In this document: piece after piece, positions 1 to 10,600 of the stretch | How the letters are laid out: each line of letters starts with the position of its first letter | Position numbering within the stretch: position 1 is the first letter of the stretch | Origin: Aphanomyces cochlioides | Taxonomy: Eukaryota > Oomycota > Saprolegniomycetes > Saprolegniales > Verrucalvaceae | DNA length: 64,000 nt | Assembly: GCA_019828595.1 (NCBI GenBank) | Contig: JAHQRK010000009.1 | Span: 806,001 to 870,000, forward strand | Direction: 5' to 3' | The notes under the pieces: model-generated | What the model was told of the DNA's origin: nothing | The model's database searches: none | What the model saw: only the letters and a program-made list of their open reading frames with translations | Made by a program: the position numbers and the translations under genes

Positions 1-943
1 TTGAAAACAGTCCAGAAATAGAATTCGTTTCATCCCAGCACATATGAACCACCCAGTTGTGCTCGACCTTGGAATGAAGAGTTATTCGAGTTCAAACGAC
101 AGAATACTGTATATACCGCCAAAGAATTCCATGCAATATGCAAATTCTGTTCATGACAGAGGTATAATTGTGACTAAGTCTGGTGGGTGCTGTCGACCAC
201 TGTTAACTTGTTTTTTGTACCGCTGATTCCGTCATCCGAGAGACCAATGTGAACGATCGAACCTTCGCTGCAGCTATATCGACTTGCTCTTGCGGCACGA
301 GGAACCACTTCCAGTTTGTCAAGAGGCAAATTTCACCTGGTGTCATTGCATTGGTAAATCAATTCTGGTGCACCGACAGGCATTCAAAAATGGCCAACAC
401 CACGAATTGATGCCGTAGGGGGAATTCTGAAGTTGCGTAAGATGGAGCATACATTGTCAACAATGTTGTGGAATGTCACTGAATGCAGAACCACATTGAC
501 GTGAATCCTAGCTGAGATGGGATTCTATCATTCTGCTGCACTAATATTCACAAGGAAAGAAAGGTGTACTTCAGAAGATTTAATCCGCTTACAACTTTCG
601 TGGAATACGATGGTGGACTCTTCAATGCTGATCTTATTACGTCGTCGGCGCGTTGACTTGTTCTTATATTCAACGCAGTTGGACATAACTATTGAATTAA
701 CGACTATGATGCAGAGAAAAATTCGTTAGGCTCAGCTCCGATGTATAAGTCTCAACTTGAGCATCGCGTTCAAGTCAAAAAATAGTTCCAGATCTGACCA
801 AGCACTGAACCATTCGTCTTGCGACACGGAAAGAGGGATTTCGCAATTGGATTAATTTAAACTCGAAAAGGTATTCCAAAGTTGCTGGTTCGCTTGCGCT
901 GGCTGAAGATCAACAAAGGAGCTTGCGAGTGTATATGTGTTAA
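1..943. other. intergenic, nothing recognised
   Basis: No open frame longer than about 70 residues and no recognisable protein motif was found on either strand. The composition is mixed without obvious tandem repeats. It could be the spacer or the untranslated end of a gene lying left of the window. The only nearby gene is the minus-strand 7TM-RGS gene, whose stop codon is at 944, so its 3' untranslated region must fall here. Confidence 0.5.
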
Positions 944-2649
944 TCACTTGCAGTCAATCATCGACTGTTGTTTGTGAGGCTGCTTGTGCTGTTTCTGTGC
1001 TGAAGACATATCAGGTGAATAGAAATGCTGGTCAGATCCATCGACGCTCTCTTCTTCACTAATAATGGGGTGCAATCGGCCATTGCATTTGATAGAAGGG
1101 AGGGATGTTTTTTTGACGACTTGAGGTGCAGCCACAGCCTTAGGAACTGGCATATCAGGCTGTAGGGTAGTCTCGAGCGTATTTTTGACGACATGTTGGG
1201 TTAAAAAATTGCGCCATCCCATGCCAAGAGGATGCTGCTGATACCGAGGCAATGCTTTGGCAATAATTAAGTCCCGCAGAATTTTCAAGATAGGATCGAA
1301 ATATTTTCGATTGAGCTCGCCATCAGATCCTGGCTGGGCATTGTATTTGTGGTTGGCAGCAATCATAACAGCAAATCGAGGATGTAATGCTGATGGTACA
1401 ACATTGTCTAGAGAGAGAGGTGCACTGGGTGCAATGTGCTTTTGGTATATCTCAAAGACAGATAGATGACCTTCCACGTCTTGGCGATAGTCCATGATGT
1501 GTTTCCAAGCAATGACACTCTCATATATAAACTCAGACTGAGCAAACCACGAGAAATCTCGAAATCCAGCAGGCGTTGCCAAGTACATGTGAAAAAGGGC
1601 AACTTTGCTATCACCCACCACTGAACGTCTGGCTCTGCCTTGGTCGGCGGCATGGCGTTTTAAGCAATCAATATTGCGAAGAGGGAGAAGGATGTGAATG
1701 CCAATAAAGATGTGGCCTAAAGCAGCATCGACTATTACGTTGAGTCGATATTTTGCCATCGAGTCGGTAAAGAGGACAATCATGGGAAAGTATATCGCAT
1801 AAACTACAAAAGGTCAAGTTCGACAAAGTGTGCTCGGGGATTCTTACGTAACAAAAAGATACGACCACTCCGTTGGAAATCGTCTCGGAGACCAAAATTG
1901 TCAACCACTCGACTTAATGCGAATGACATTGCAAAAGTCAAGCTTGCGTTATACCAAATTCACCGTAGAGAAACATAGTAGCTGCTTGTGCTGAACGAAC
2001 TGGGCAGATTGTGAGATCGCATGGGTCGTAGGGGGCTGTAAAAAGCAACCAAACAAATGGGGCGTTCCCCATGACGTGAAAGACAACTCTGGGCAACGCT
2101 TTCCAGTTGAATTGTCGAAAGACAAAGCGAATTAATGCGATTCTGGCCTGTCCGCCTTGCTTGACCTCAGCGTGAGCAACCATAAGCTCAGTGAGATTGA
2201 AAGTTAGAATAACCTGTGCAATATGTAGATCGACGTGATAATGCGTACCAATGCATTTACCTAAGTTCTGCGAGAGCGTAGCCAAAGAGGATGAAATGGA
2301 TTGGGATGCTACAAAAGTCACACGCATGGGAAATTTAAAAGATTGTAGCAACTTACCCGATCGATAAATATCGAATTGAACATGCGATTTTGTCAGCAAA
2401 GAGAGAGGTTAGATATCGCATAGTGCTGTACACAAATGCACTGGTGGCTGCGATGACCATGTCCACGGGGCTGCGGAAATGCATCGTTGGATTATGGCGG
2501 TGCAAAAAGTAATAAAGAATTGCAGCGGGAGCATCTGTACCGGCCACAACAAAAGCCACAAGAATAAATTGAATCGCAGCATCCATGGGAGGCATATTCG
2601 TATTGTTGGAGCCATTTGACGGGAAGCAGCCAGGACCGTCGACGGACAT
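944..2649 (-). pseudogene. 7TM receptor with C-terminal RGS domain, copy 1, one-base frameshift
   Basis: Four exons fit: 2649-2357, 2308-2261, 2213-1848 and 1803-944, with GT-AG introns of 44-48 nt. The start MSVDGPG at 2649 gives a short N-terminus with NGS/NNT glycosylation sequons. Exons 1-4 encode seven hydrophobic segments. The last exon then encodes an RGS fold of about 130 residues, recognisable from the F-x2-F-A-x2-E core, the E-x2-Y-x3-H-I-A-P block and the L-P-R-Y-x2-HPLG end. RGS domains speed GTP hydrolysis by G-alpha subunits, so a 7TM-RGS protein would couple membrane sensing to G-protein shut-off. Alignment with the paralogue at 16775-18454 needs one extra base near 1942, inside TM5; as written the frame meets TGA after GITQA. 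Either the copy is a recent pseudogene or one base is missing from the assembly. The tail after RGS is Gln/His/Lys-rich and unlike copy 2. Confidence 0.75.
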
Positions 2650-3050
2650 CAAATCAATAAATAGTCTACAAATAGAGTGTCGTTTCAAATTCCACTGTTA
2701 TGCATCGAGCTCAGTCATGTTTCAACAAGATCTCAAGGAAGATAGAGTTCACGACATTGAAAGGTCAAGGAATGCGACGCTGACATCAAGCTTGACTGCG
2801 GTTTGCGAGTGACTAGATGATGTCAGAATGAAAATCAAGCTGAAGCGCGAATGAAAGAGTGAAATTTGGATATAACGAAGAGATCGAATCCCTTGTTTGT
2901 AGAGTTTCATCCATCTGAATCGCTCTATGATTTCTATTACCTGTGGAAGTCCACAGTGAAACATCCATGATCACTGTCGAATGTAGTACACGTCGAATAT
3001 CAAGTTTGCACAATTTGATCCTCATTTGTTCTGGGGTAAAAAAGTTCTAG
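2650..3050. other. 401-bp spacer between two minus-strand genes
   Basis: Lies between the stop of the choline-transporter-like gene (3051) and the start of the 7TM-RGS gene (2649). It should carry the 3' untranslated region of the former and the promoter of the latter. Short frames on both strands lack domain character. No repeat or RNA gene was recognised. Confidence 0.5.
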
Positions 3051-4445
3051 CTACAAGACGACATGCATGGATCGTCGATACCTCTCTGGATGCAATCGAC
3101 CTTCCAGATTGTCGTTGTGGTAAAGGAGACAAGGTTTGGCATACTTTGTATTTGAAGCCAATTCGGTCGGATATGTTGCGTTCCAAGTCGCATGGAGGTC
3201 TTCGTGGTCTAATTGATGGTACGGCTCAAAACAGTGGGGATTGTTTGAAAAGAGAACAAAACAGGAAGCAATTGCAGCTTGAAGCACAGCAATAATAACA
3301 AATCCAACCGAAAAGCCAACGAAAAACGCCGCCGTCATCAGCGCTACATGGGCATCAGAAGCGATTATCGTATTCTCCGAGCGGAAGAGAATAAACCATG
3401 CAATGGAAATGCCTCCGCATCCAGTTGCCAAGCAATGGGACCACGCAAGTAAGTCCAGCTGCAAGGTCATGGCAATTTCTGTCCAACCCATGGAATTGAG
3501 CTGTTTCATTGCTAGTGGACCACTTTGAAAAATCGATTGATCGTCCACAGTTGAGATAATAAAGCTGTACACATTAGAACCACTGAACCAAAAAGCTAAT
3601 TGATTCAATTTGGCGCTGCCTCCTCGACGACAGAGCCAAGTGAGAGCAGATAGACATGCAACGCAATATCCAAATGTGCTTGCAAACGGCAACATGAATG
3701 AGCCAGCACAGATAAGTCCAATGGAGGGAATAAGAACGTTGCAGCAAACAAATCCAAGGCTAATAGAGGTTTTGAAACTCCACCAAGGGGTCATAAACGC
3801 TGCGATGACGACATAAACTGTATGTCGTAGAACTAGTATCGACCACATCCAGGCAAAGACAAGTCCAGTGAACAAACACCAAGTCGTAGTAGACTCAAAA
3901 GTAAATACATAGCACAATGCGAGAAACCAAACGTAGCCATAAAGGGCAATACAACCACTGGCTAAGACAACAAAAGTGAGTAGTGTACCCGGTCGCGAAG
4001 AAAGTGCACGGTGTGCGACTTCAATATATGCGAGGACCAGAGTATTTTGTCGACGTGAAACCAAAGCATGAATGACAAGGCTCAGCGAGCCAAGAATACC
4101 GGATGTTAAAGGAACCCAAGCGATCGATGGTTCACTAAGGAACTTCAAGGCCAAGATACCAACGAGCACGTAGCAACTGATACTTGATACTGTCGAGAAC
4201 CACAAGATCCACGAGCGGCAAAAAAGAAGTGATTGGGTCCAAAGCCATGCCATCACCACGACTGCCACAAGAATTCGAGTCCATTGTATGACTAGGTTTT
4301 GAGTTATCAAGTCGACGTCATTTGCCAGCCATGCTTGGAGGAACAGCCCAAAAACTGTCAGTACACATCCAAGGGTCAGGAAATAGAACAATGCAAAGAA
4401 GAGATCGTGGCAGTGTCGGCGCTGAAACCATTTTCCTGGAGACAT
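3051..4445 (-). CDS. choline-transporter-like membrane protein (SLC44/CTL family)
   Basis: A single uninterrupted frame of 464 residues if started at the first ATG, MSPGKWF at 4445; upstream in-frame triplets (to TTG 4505) offer no ATG. The N-terminus has the CTL pattern of a short cytosolic stretch with R-R-x-C-x-D followed by TM1 (LFFALFYFLTLGCVL). About nine to ten hydrophobic segments follow. The segment beginning YIEVAHRALSSRP, the W-x4-V-x-R-H-T-V-Y-V-V-I-A-A block and the C-terminal VGFVIIAVLQAAIASCFVLF segment are typical of the PF04515 core. CTL proteins move choline or related head-group precursors across plasma or organelle membranes; the substrate here is inferred from family. The start codon lies inside the last exon of the upstream kinesin on the same strand (70-bp overlap), so an alternative 5' exon is possible. 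No intron was needed. Confidence 0.75.
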   Translation of the reverse strand: MSPGKWFQRRHCHDLFFALFYFLTLGCVLTVFGLFLQAWLANDVDLITQNLVIQWTRILVAVVVMAWLWTQSLLFCRSWILWFSTVSSISCYVLVGILALKFLSEPSIAWVPLTSGILGSLSLVIHALVSRRQNTLVLAYIEVAHRALSSRPGTLLTFVVLASGCIALYGYVWFLALCYVFTFESTTTWCLFTGLVFAWMWSILVLRHTVYVVIAAFMTPWWSFKTSISLGFVCCNVLIPSIGLICAGSFMLPFASTFGYCVACLSALTWLCRRGGSAKLNQLAFWFSGSNVYSFIISTVDDQSIFQSGPLAMKQLNSMGWTEIAMTLQLDLLAWSHCLATGCGGISIAWFILFRSENTIIASDAHVALMTAAFFVGFSVGFVIIAVLQAAIASCFVLFSNNPHCFEPYHQLDHEDLHATWNATYPTELASNTKYAKPCLLYHNDNLEGRLHPERYRRSMHVVL

Positions 4446-6027
4446 GGATTCAATAGGGCGGTGATAGAATTCAATGGCGTGTATTCGCTTGACGAGTAAC
4501 TCCAAACTTTTCGTGGCGAGGTATCTCTCGATATGGATGGTTTGTAGGCTTTTTGAGTCGCCAGAGAAGTAAGATAAGTTTGGAGACGGTGAATCTGTGC
4601 ATCGTCCTCGAGAAGCTTCTGTCCAACTGCACCAGCAAATGTTTCTAAAGCTGTCTCAGTCCGTGTCGTCTGATTTTGATGTGCCGCGGTGAGCATCTCT
4701 ACTTTTTGAGCCAGATGTGCCAGCGTCAATTGAGTTGCAGCGAGCTCTGAGGAACGAGATCATTTCAGCAACATTTCTACCAGAGGTACCTTTCTGAAGT
4801 TGCTGCGATGCAACTGAGATGGGTTTAACAGGCGCTGTTTGAATGACAGTACGAGCGCGGCTTGCAAATTGTATTGTCCGAATTGTTTCTTCCGACGCAA
4901 TGCCCGCAATGGTCGCAATGACAACCTGATCGAAAGAAATTAAGATATTGCAGTAACTCGAGGATTACAGTGCGAGTAGAACCGCCGAGGGAATCTTGCA
5001 GAAGTCGCGTCAACATGGAGTCACGATAAGGAATATGCTTGCGGCCTGGCTGCGTCAGCGCTGCGATGCAGTTCCCCAAAGCTGATAAACTTGTGTTGAT
5101 ATGCTTCATTTCGTCAATATCAACGCCTGCCCGCCCTGGTGAATGCTTGTTCCACTTCTCTGATCCAGCCAAGTCGACCAAATTGAGCTTCGTCTTGTTT
5201 CCCTGATTGTCATTCACGACGACTTGGAGCACGACATGCGAACGACTGCTCTGTGGGTTCATATCCGTTCCTCGTACTGAACGGTTCTGCCGCCTAGATC
5301 TTTCATCAAGACATGAAGAAACTTAAGGATATAATACCCTCGTTTCACAAAGGCACTGGCATCAGCGAAGGTCGTAATCTGGTGGAATGTGATGCCTTGG
5401 ATCGCAACACAACCATCAGGACCTTCACGGAGAGCTAATGGTCGCTGACGCCGCTTGTCACCGATCAAATCGAATATCTTGTCGTTGTAAATTTCAATGT
5501 AGGTACAAGCAATGGTGATTTTTGCCTCAGCAGAAAGATGTCGTTCGACTAGATATAACAAGCAGCGTGGTATGAGCCCCCAACTCTCAGGAACAGATAA
5601 GGCTGAGGTGTCGAACCCATCACTGTCGTCCATGCCAAGCATCGTGTAGGTTTTTCCACTCCCTGTTTGACCATACGCGAAAATAGTTGCATTGGAGCCG
5701 CTATCCAGGAGGGGTTGGATCTCAGTGAAGAGCTCAGTTTGGGTCGCTTCAGGTCGAAAAACTCGGTCAAACGAGCATTCGAGCTGGATTGCTGACGCCA
5801 CAGTCGATGGAAAACGAAGTGACTTGGAAGTTTGAGTCAGCACCTACAGGAGATTGGAAGCGACTCCAGTAAGATTTTGTGAGGCATACAGGTAGGTTGG
5901 TATCATCTCCATCACGACTTGGCCGAACCCGTACAAAGACTTGAATTCGTGGGGAGGCTAATGGCTCTTCAACGTGGAGGGGTATCGTATGCGTTAGAGA
6001 TCGAGCACGCCGATGGTTCACCTGCAT
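4376..6027 (-). CDS. kinesin motor protein, copy 1
   Basis: Five exons close in phase: 6027-5890, 5843-5338, 5293-4969, 4925-4790 and 4746-4376, giving 491 residues; introns are 43-46 nt. The motor domain begins with IQVFVRVRP and carries the P-loop GQTGSGKT (about residues 104-111), switch I NPQSSRSH and switch II LVDLAGSE. The motor ends with the TIRTIQFASRARTV stretch. A short coiled-coil tail follows (LAQKVEMLTAAHQ...QIHRLQTYL). The start at 6027 is the first ATG; in-frame sequence upstream is open only to a TTG. The Trp after LAGSEK and the motor core match the kinesin at 18759-21119, but that copy has a much longer tail with Cys/His motifs that is absent here. The last exon overlaps the start of the choline-transporter-like gene. 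Subfamily not assigned. Confidence 0.85.
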
Positions 6028-6629
6028 TGTGGTTTCAACTTCGGCGTTTGTCGATTGCAATATGCGTTTTCAAAGTCAATAGCGTTCGTTTCGTCGGTTA
6101 TTCAGCTCACCCTGAAGGGAGTTTCAATCTTATTGCCAAGCACAACCCAACGACGGCTAATCCGACTCGAGATAGCCACGACATGCCAAAGCTTCCTCTC
6201 TTCGCCTAGCTTGGAGTTCATAAGTACAGAGAGCTCATAAGCAGTCGATGGACATCTGCACTTGTCAGTGAGAACGCAGATTGTACATTCGTTTGCATCC
6301 AACCAGCACAACTAAATTGAAGTGCACTTTGAAGTTGACAAAACCAACAACTAAGTTAAACTAGAGATAATATGGCTCGACTGACCGGGTTGTCGCTGCG
6401 TCTGAAGGAAGGATCGATGGCATTGTCCCCATGAAGCATCGAGATCAGCGTGCCAAGCAAATTATCCACCATTGACTTAACCGATGTGCTTCCATGGACA
6501 ATCCACCACAGAATTATCCAGGTTAAACCAATTTCTTTTTGAGTTTGAGGAATACCACCTGGTTGCACTTTTATATTTTCTGCAAAGTCACGGCCATCCA
6601 TGCATCACCGCTCGTTGCGATCGACTATG
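6028..6629. promoter_or_regulatory. divergent spacer between kinesin and PHYHD1-type gene
   Basis: About 600 bp separating two outward-facing genes, so it should hold both promoters. A CCAAT-like motif sits near 6527 and AT-rich stretches near 6350. An in-frame ATG at 6600 gives a longer N-terminus for the right-hand gene. No other coding frame with domain features was seen. Confidence 0.4.
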
Positions 6630-7644
6630 GCCTCTGGAGTGCTGCGCTCCGTGCGACGCTACACAGCTGGTGCTGGTCTCACTGCGGAGCAAAAGGCGTC
6701 GTACGAAGCGAACGGCTTTCTGCATATTCGAGGAGCTCTAGCCCCTGAAGTGTGTGATGCGTTGCGCGCTCGATCGGACTATCACCTGAGTCAATTCGAC
6801 CCGAACGCGTACCAAAAGTCCATCTTTAGCTCGACGCATCAAACGCGCTTCAGCGACTCGTATTTCCTCGAATCGGGCCATCAAATTCGCTACTTTTTCG
6901 AAGAAAAGGCGTTTGACGACCAAGGCAATCTCAAGCGGCCTGTCGAGAAATCCATCAACAAGATCGGCCACAACCTCCATTCGCTGGATCCTGCCTTCCG
7001 TGCCATCTCATTCTCGTCGGATGTCGTCGGCATGATATTCTCCCACCAACTTGTTTAATGTTTTCGTGGTAGCAATCTTGAAGTCCCTCGGATACGTTGC
7101 GCCAGTTGTGCCTCAGTCCATGTATATTTTCAAGCAACCTTCCATTGGCGGCGAAGTGCTTCCCCACCAAGATGGAACTTACTTGTACACTGAGCCCCAA
7201 AGTGTCATTGGCTTTTGGTGGGCGCTCGAAGACTGCACAACAACAAACGGTACGGCTTTCTTACTCGCTCTGCTGATTTCTTCTCAAGGTTGTCTGTACG
7301 GCGTGGCGGGATCGCACAAGACGACGCCGATTAAGCAGCGCTTCCTCCGCACCACACCTTACGATGGCCAATTGACTGCCAATGGAGACCAGCCTCTTCT
7401 TGAAACAGTCCCGAGTGGTCGTGTGGACTTTGACATTTCCAAGGGCGAGCCGATTTTGACCAAGAAGGGCGACCTCGTCCTCCTCCACAGCTCGTTTGTC
7501 CACTACTCTCATGCCAACACGTCGCTAGCGTCTCGCCATGCTTACTCGATTCACGTTGTGGAAAGCCACAACACGGCATATCCAGCGACGAATTGGCTGC
7601 AATTTCCAAAGGGAATGGCCTTCCCTGCGGTCTACCAAGCGTAA
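6630..7644 (+). CDS. phytanoyl-CoA dioxygenase domain protein (PHYHD1-like)
   Basis: Three exons, 6630-7029, 7073-7249 and 7289-7644, give 310 residues. Family members are non-haem Fe(II)/2-oxoglutarate oxygenases. The facial triad is visible: H166 and D168 in LPHQDGT, and H265 in SSFVHYSH. R276 in ASRHAYS is the likely 2-oxoglutarate ligand. The string QSMYIFKQPSIGGEV and the block GCLYGVAGSHK are hallmarks of PHYHD1. The Arg-rich N-terminus (MASGVLRSVRRYTAG) looks like a mitochondrial presequence; the upstream in-frame ATG at 6600 extends it by ten residues. Intron 1 must start with GC (7030-7072, GC-AG) to keep the conserved frame, and intron 2 is only 39 nt. Codon use is strongly C-ending, suggesting good expression. 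The natural substrate of PHYHD1 proteins is unknown. The 3' end is 35 bp from the convergent PHD gene. Confidence 0.88.
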
Positions 7645-7679
7645 ATGTTGTATATAAATATACGCTCATGATCAAGTGT

Positions 7680-10600
7680 CTACTCTGACTTGCAGAAGTC
7701 GGGAAAGACGTCAGCCATGATGTCTTCCATGTCAGGTTCATCTTTGGGAATCGGGACGGACCACAGAGCTTCGACCCGTTTTGTTCTATCAGCATCATCT
7801 TCGTCGCCGGCTTGCTCGTCTTCTTTTGAGGTATCACTTATATGATGACCGCTCCGCCTGGAATCTCTCGATGATGTGGAAGGGCATCGTCCTGGTACTG
7901 TCTTTTGCATCTTTCGAGGCGTGTCTTGCGATAACGGTTTGGGTTTTCGTTTTGCGACAACAGGCATCTCATCGCCAGTGACGAGATTGTAAAATTTCTT
8001 CATCGCCTCGGTGGGATGTATGACGTGTGCAAACTCAATAGCTAGGAGTTCGATTAACCAAACAAATTTCAGAGAAAATTTACCTTTTTCAAAAGCTCGA
8101 CTGTCAGAATTCACAAACAAGCGCTTTTTGATCTTCTCTCGCTGCTTGCTCAAATCGATGAACATGCGTACACGCTCCAAAGAGCAACGAATTTCTTGCA
8201 GCGCGATAAGCGTTTCCTGTGTAACCCACACTTGATTCTTGGCGTCAAACGCGGCAAAGTCTGGTGGATGGCTGCCACAGCAGTAAATTGCTTTGCCCTT
8301 GTTTTTGTACGTGAACCACATCGCTTTAGCTGCGCAAAATGGATGAAACGATACTGAGCAATACTTCTTCCAGCAAGACACAAGTTGACCCTAAAGAAAG
8401 TTACCACTGGAATCATAGCAACAAGTCGAACCGTTCGTTTGTTGCAAAGAGCACATTTCGATGTTGGGGGGTCCCAAGCAGCCAATTGTGCAGATCGACC
8501 TCTGTTAGACTTTTGAATTGGAAGTCGAAACGCAGTGGCGCAATATAAATGAACGTGTGGTGTCGCCGTTGTTGGTGCGACAGGAATGAGAGCCAATGGT
8601 GCCATTGAGTCCGCTGTCGGCGCTGGCGGGGAAATAGCATGTACAGGAATCATGTAGCCTTGACTTTGGTCGCACAATAAACAAGAAATAATATTCGGCT
8701 TGGTTGGGGGCATCAAGAAGCGACACTTTTCACATTTCCAAACTGATGGTTCATTGGGGTCTGTCGAACAAGTTGGATGTACGCAATTTGCGTGGCATTG
8801 GACATGACAGGAAATGCAACGAATAAAATAGTGTGTCGCTGGGAGAGCATCCAGTTTGTGGTGTGGAAAGACTGGAGACATTTTCTGAAAGCAAACACCA
8901 CATCGCTCTCGAGAGGTGTCAATTTTGTACAAATGCTGTCGAATATTGCGCTGCAATTGCCGATCTTTACACGGGAGGTTGGCTGGAACATGCTCCATAC
9001 ATGTGAGTTTAAACTTGAGACCCTTGCCACCACCTGCACATACAAAGCCACAAGCAGCTTCTTCGACGCGCAAGTAGTAACCTTCAAACCATGCACATAG
9101 TGGGTGAAATGAGGCTACGTCAGAATTAAAATAATCTCAAAAGAAGGAAGCTAGTACCTGGACAATCACTGCACTTCACTGTACATCCAGTTGCCACTCG
9201 ACAGATTCTACAAAGTCCACCTCTTTCAACTGGACTTGGCATTCCGGCAACCTCCACTATAGATCTCGTCGAGGTTTCAATGTCCGAAGAAGCAAAGCGG
9301 ACTTTCGAATCGTCTGGTGAGAGCTGGAAAAGCATACGAGGCACTTTTACAAGAAAAGTAGTAGGACACCACAAGGCACACACAAGATGTATCCACTTTC
9401 CTTCAACAGTTTTCTTCAAGGCACCACCTGGATGGGGGCAAAGCGCGCATTGAACAGGTTCATTGGCTACACATCGATCACAGAAAAAATCACTCTTGGG
9501 AATTGTTGCAACCCCATAGCAGCGTTGGTGGACAGCCAAGTCGCAACGATCGCAAAATATAATAGGATTTGCATCTTCGGAGGTGCCATCCATACAAACA
9601 ACGCATGTCCCTTCTTCGAACGGTTGCAGAGTGTCCAATACATTGCCATCGTCGTCTACTTGGAAGGGCATATCGTTCATGCCTTTAATCAAATTCACGC
9701 ATATCGATTTCCACCAATTGTATTCTTGATAAAGACTTTCCACCACGCGAGCCTGAGCAGCAATTGCGGTGTCGCTGTTACTGACGTTTTGGGCTTTGAG
9801 CCAAAGGTTACGCCATCGCATGCGGTTCATTTTCATCTGCTCTTGGAGCACATCAACGCACAGTAGCATTTCGAGCGCCATATCATCATTAATCGGAGAC
9901 TCGGTCATTTGAACTGACGTGTCATTTGAAATATCAAATTCCACTTCGTCGCTACTCAGCAACGCGACCCAGACCGGACTTGACGGCAAACTGCTGTCGT
10001 GCGGCAGCTTGTAATCTTTGCTCGGTCGGAATCGGCTCCAAACAACGCCGGGTAAATTTGATGTTTTGTCCGTTGGGGCATGGTCAGAGCAGACCACTGC
10101 AAACCGGCACTTCAGTGACCTCTTGTGACCGTGGCTGCGCATTACGACTTCTACGACACCACCATTGTCGATCTTCTCCATCGACTTGATATGAGTGTAA
10201 GGCTTGAGCAGCTGAATGCATCGCAACCCGTGAGCTTGTAACATGGCGTCACACGTGTGTTCAACTGTTTTTTCAGACAGCCAAGAGTCAGTAACTTCAG
10301 TGAAGCTGACAGAGTCAGTGCACTTTGCAGGGGCTTTCAAAGGCTGAAGAAATTCTGTTGTCGCGACGCCTGCAAGCCACTGTGTTAATGGGTTCCACTT
10401 GGGTGGACTTAGCCCTGGTTTTGAAAAGAAAGCCTGGACTACTTGGGTCCAAAAATCGCGAGATTGCATCAACCCACCTCCGAGCATGCCGGGCCACGTC
10501 GAGAAAAGTGGGTCTACGGCATGGGATCGTAGAACGTCCATGGCGTTTTCCATCAGGATATCTTTGATGACTGGAGGGCTATGCGGAACTTGCATTGGCA

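Noticed and set aside
1937..1965. Tiny intron to explain the receptor copy 1 frame break
   Set aside because: The possible GT-AG stretch is 21 nt and its removal leaves an in-frame stop. Residue-by-residue alignment with copy 2 needs only one base.
4446..4505. TTG start extending the choline-transporter-like protein by 20 residues
   Set aside because: Nuclear genes rarely start at TTG, and the family N-terminal pattern begins just after the ATG at 4445.
8391..8432. Ending exon 2 of the PHD gene at the GT just before CTTTCTTTAG
   Set aside because: The intron would be 14 nt. The GTTCGA donor at 8431 gives a normal 41-nt intron and restores the extended PHD consensus.
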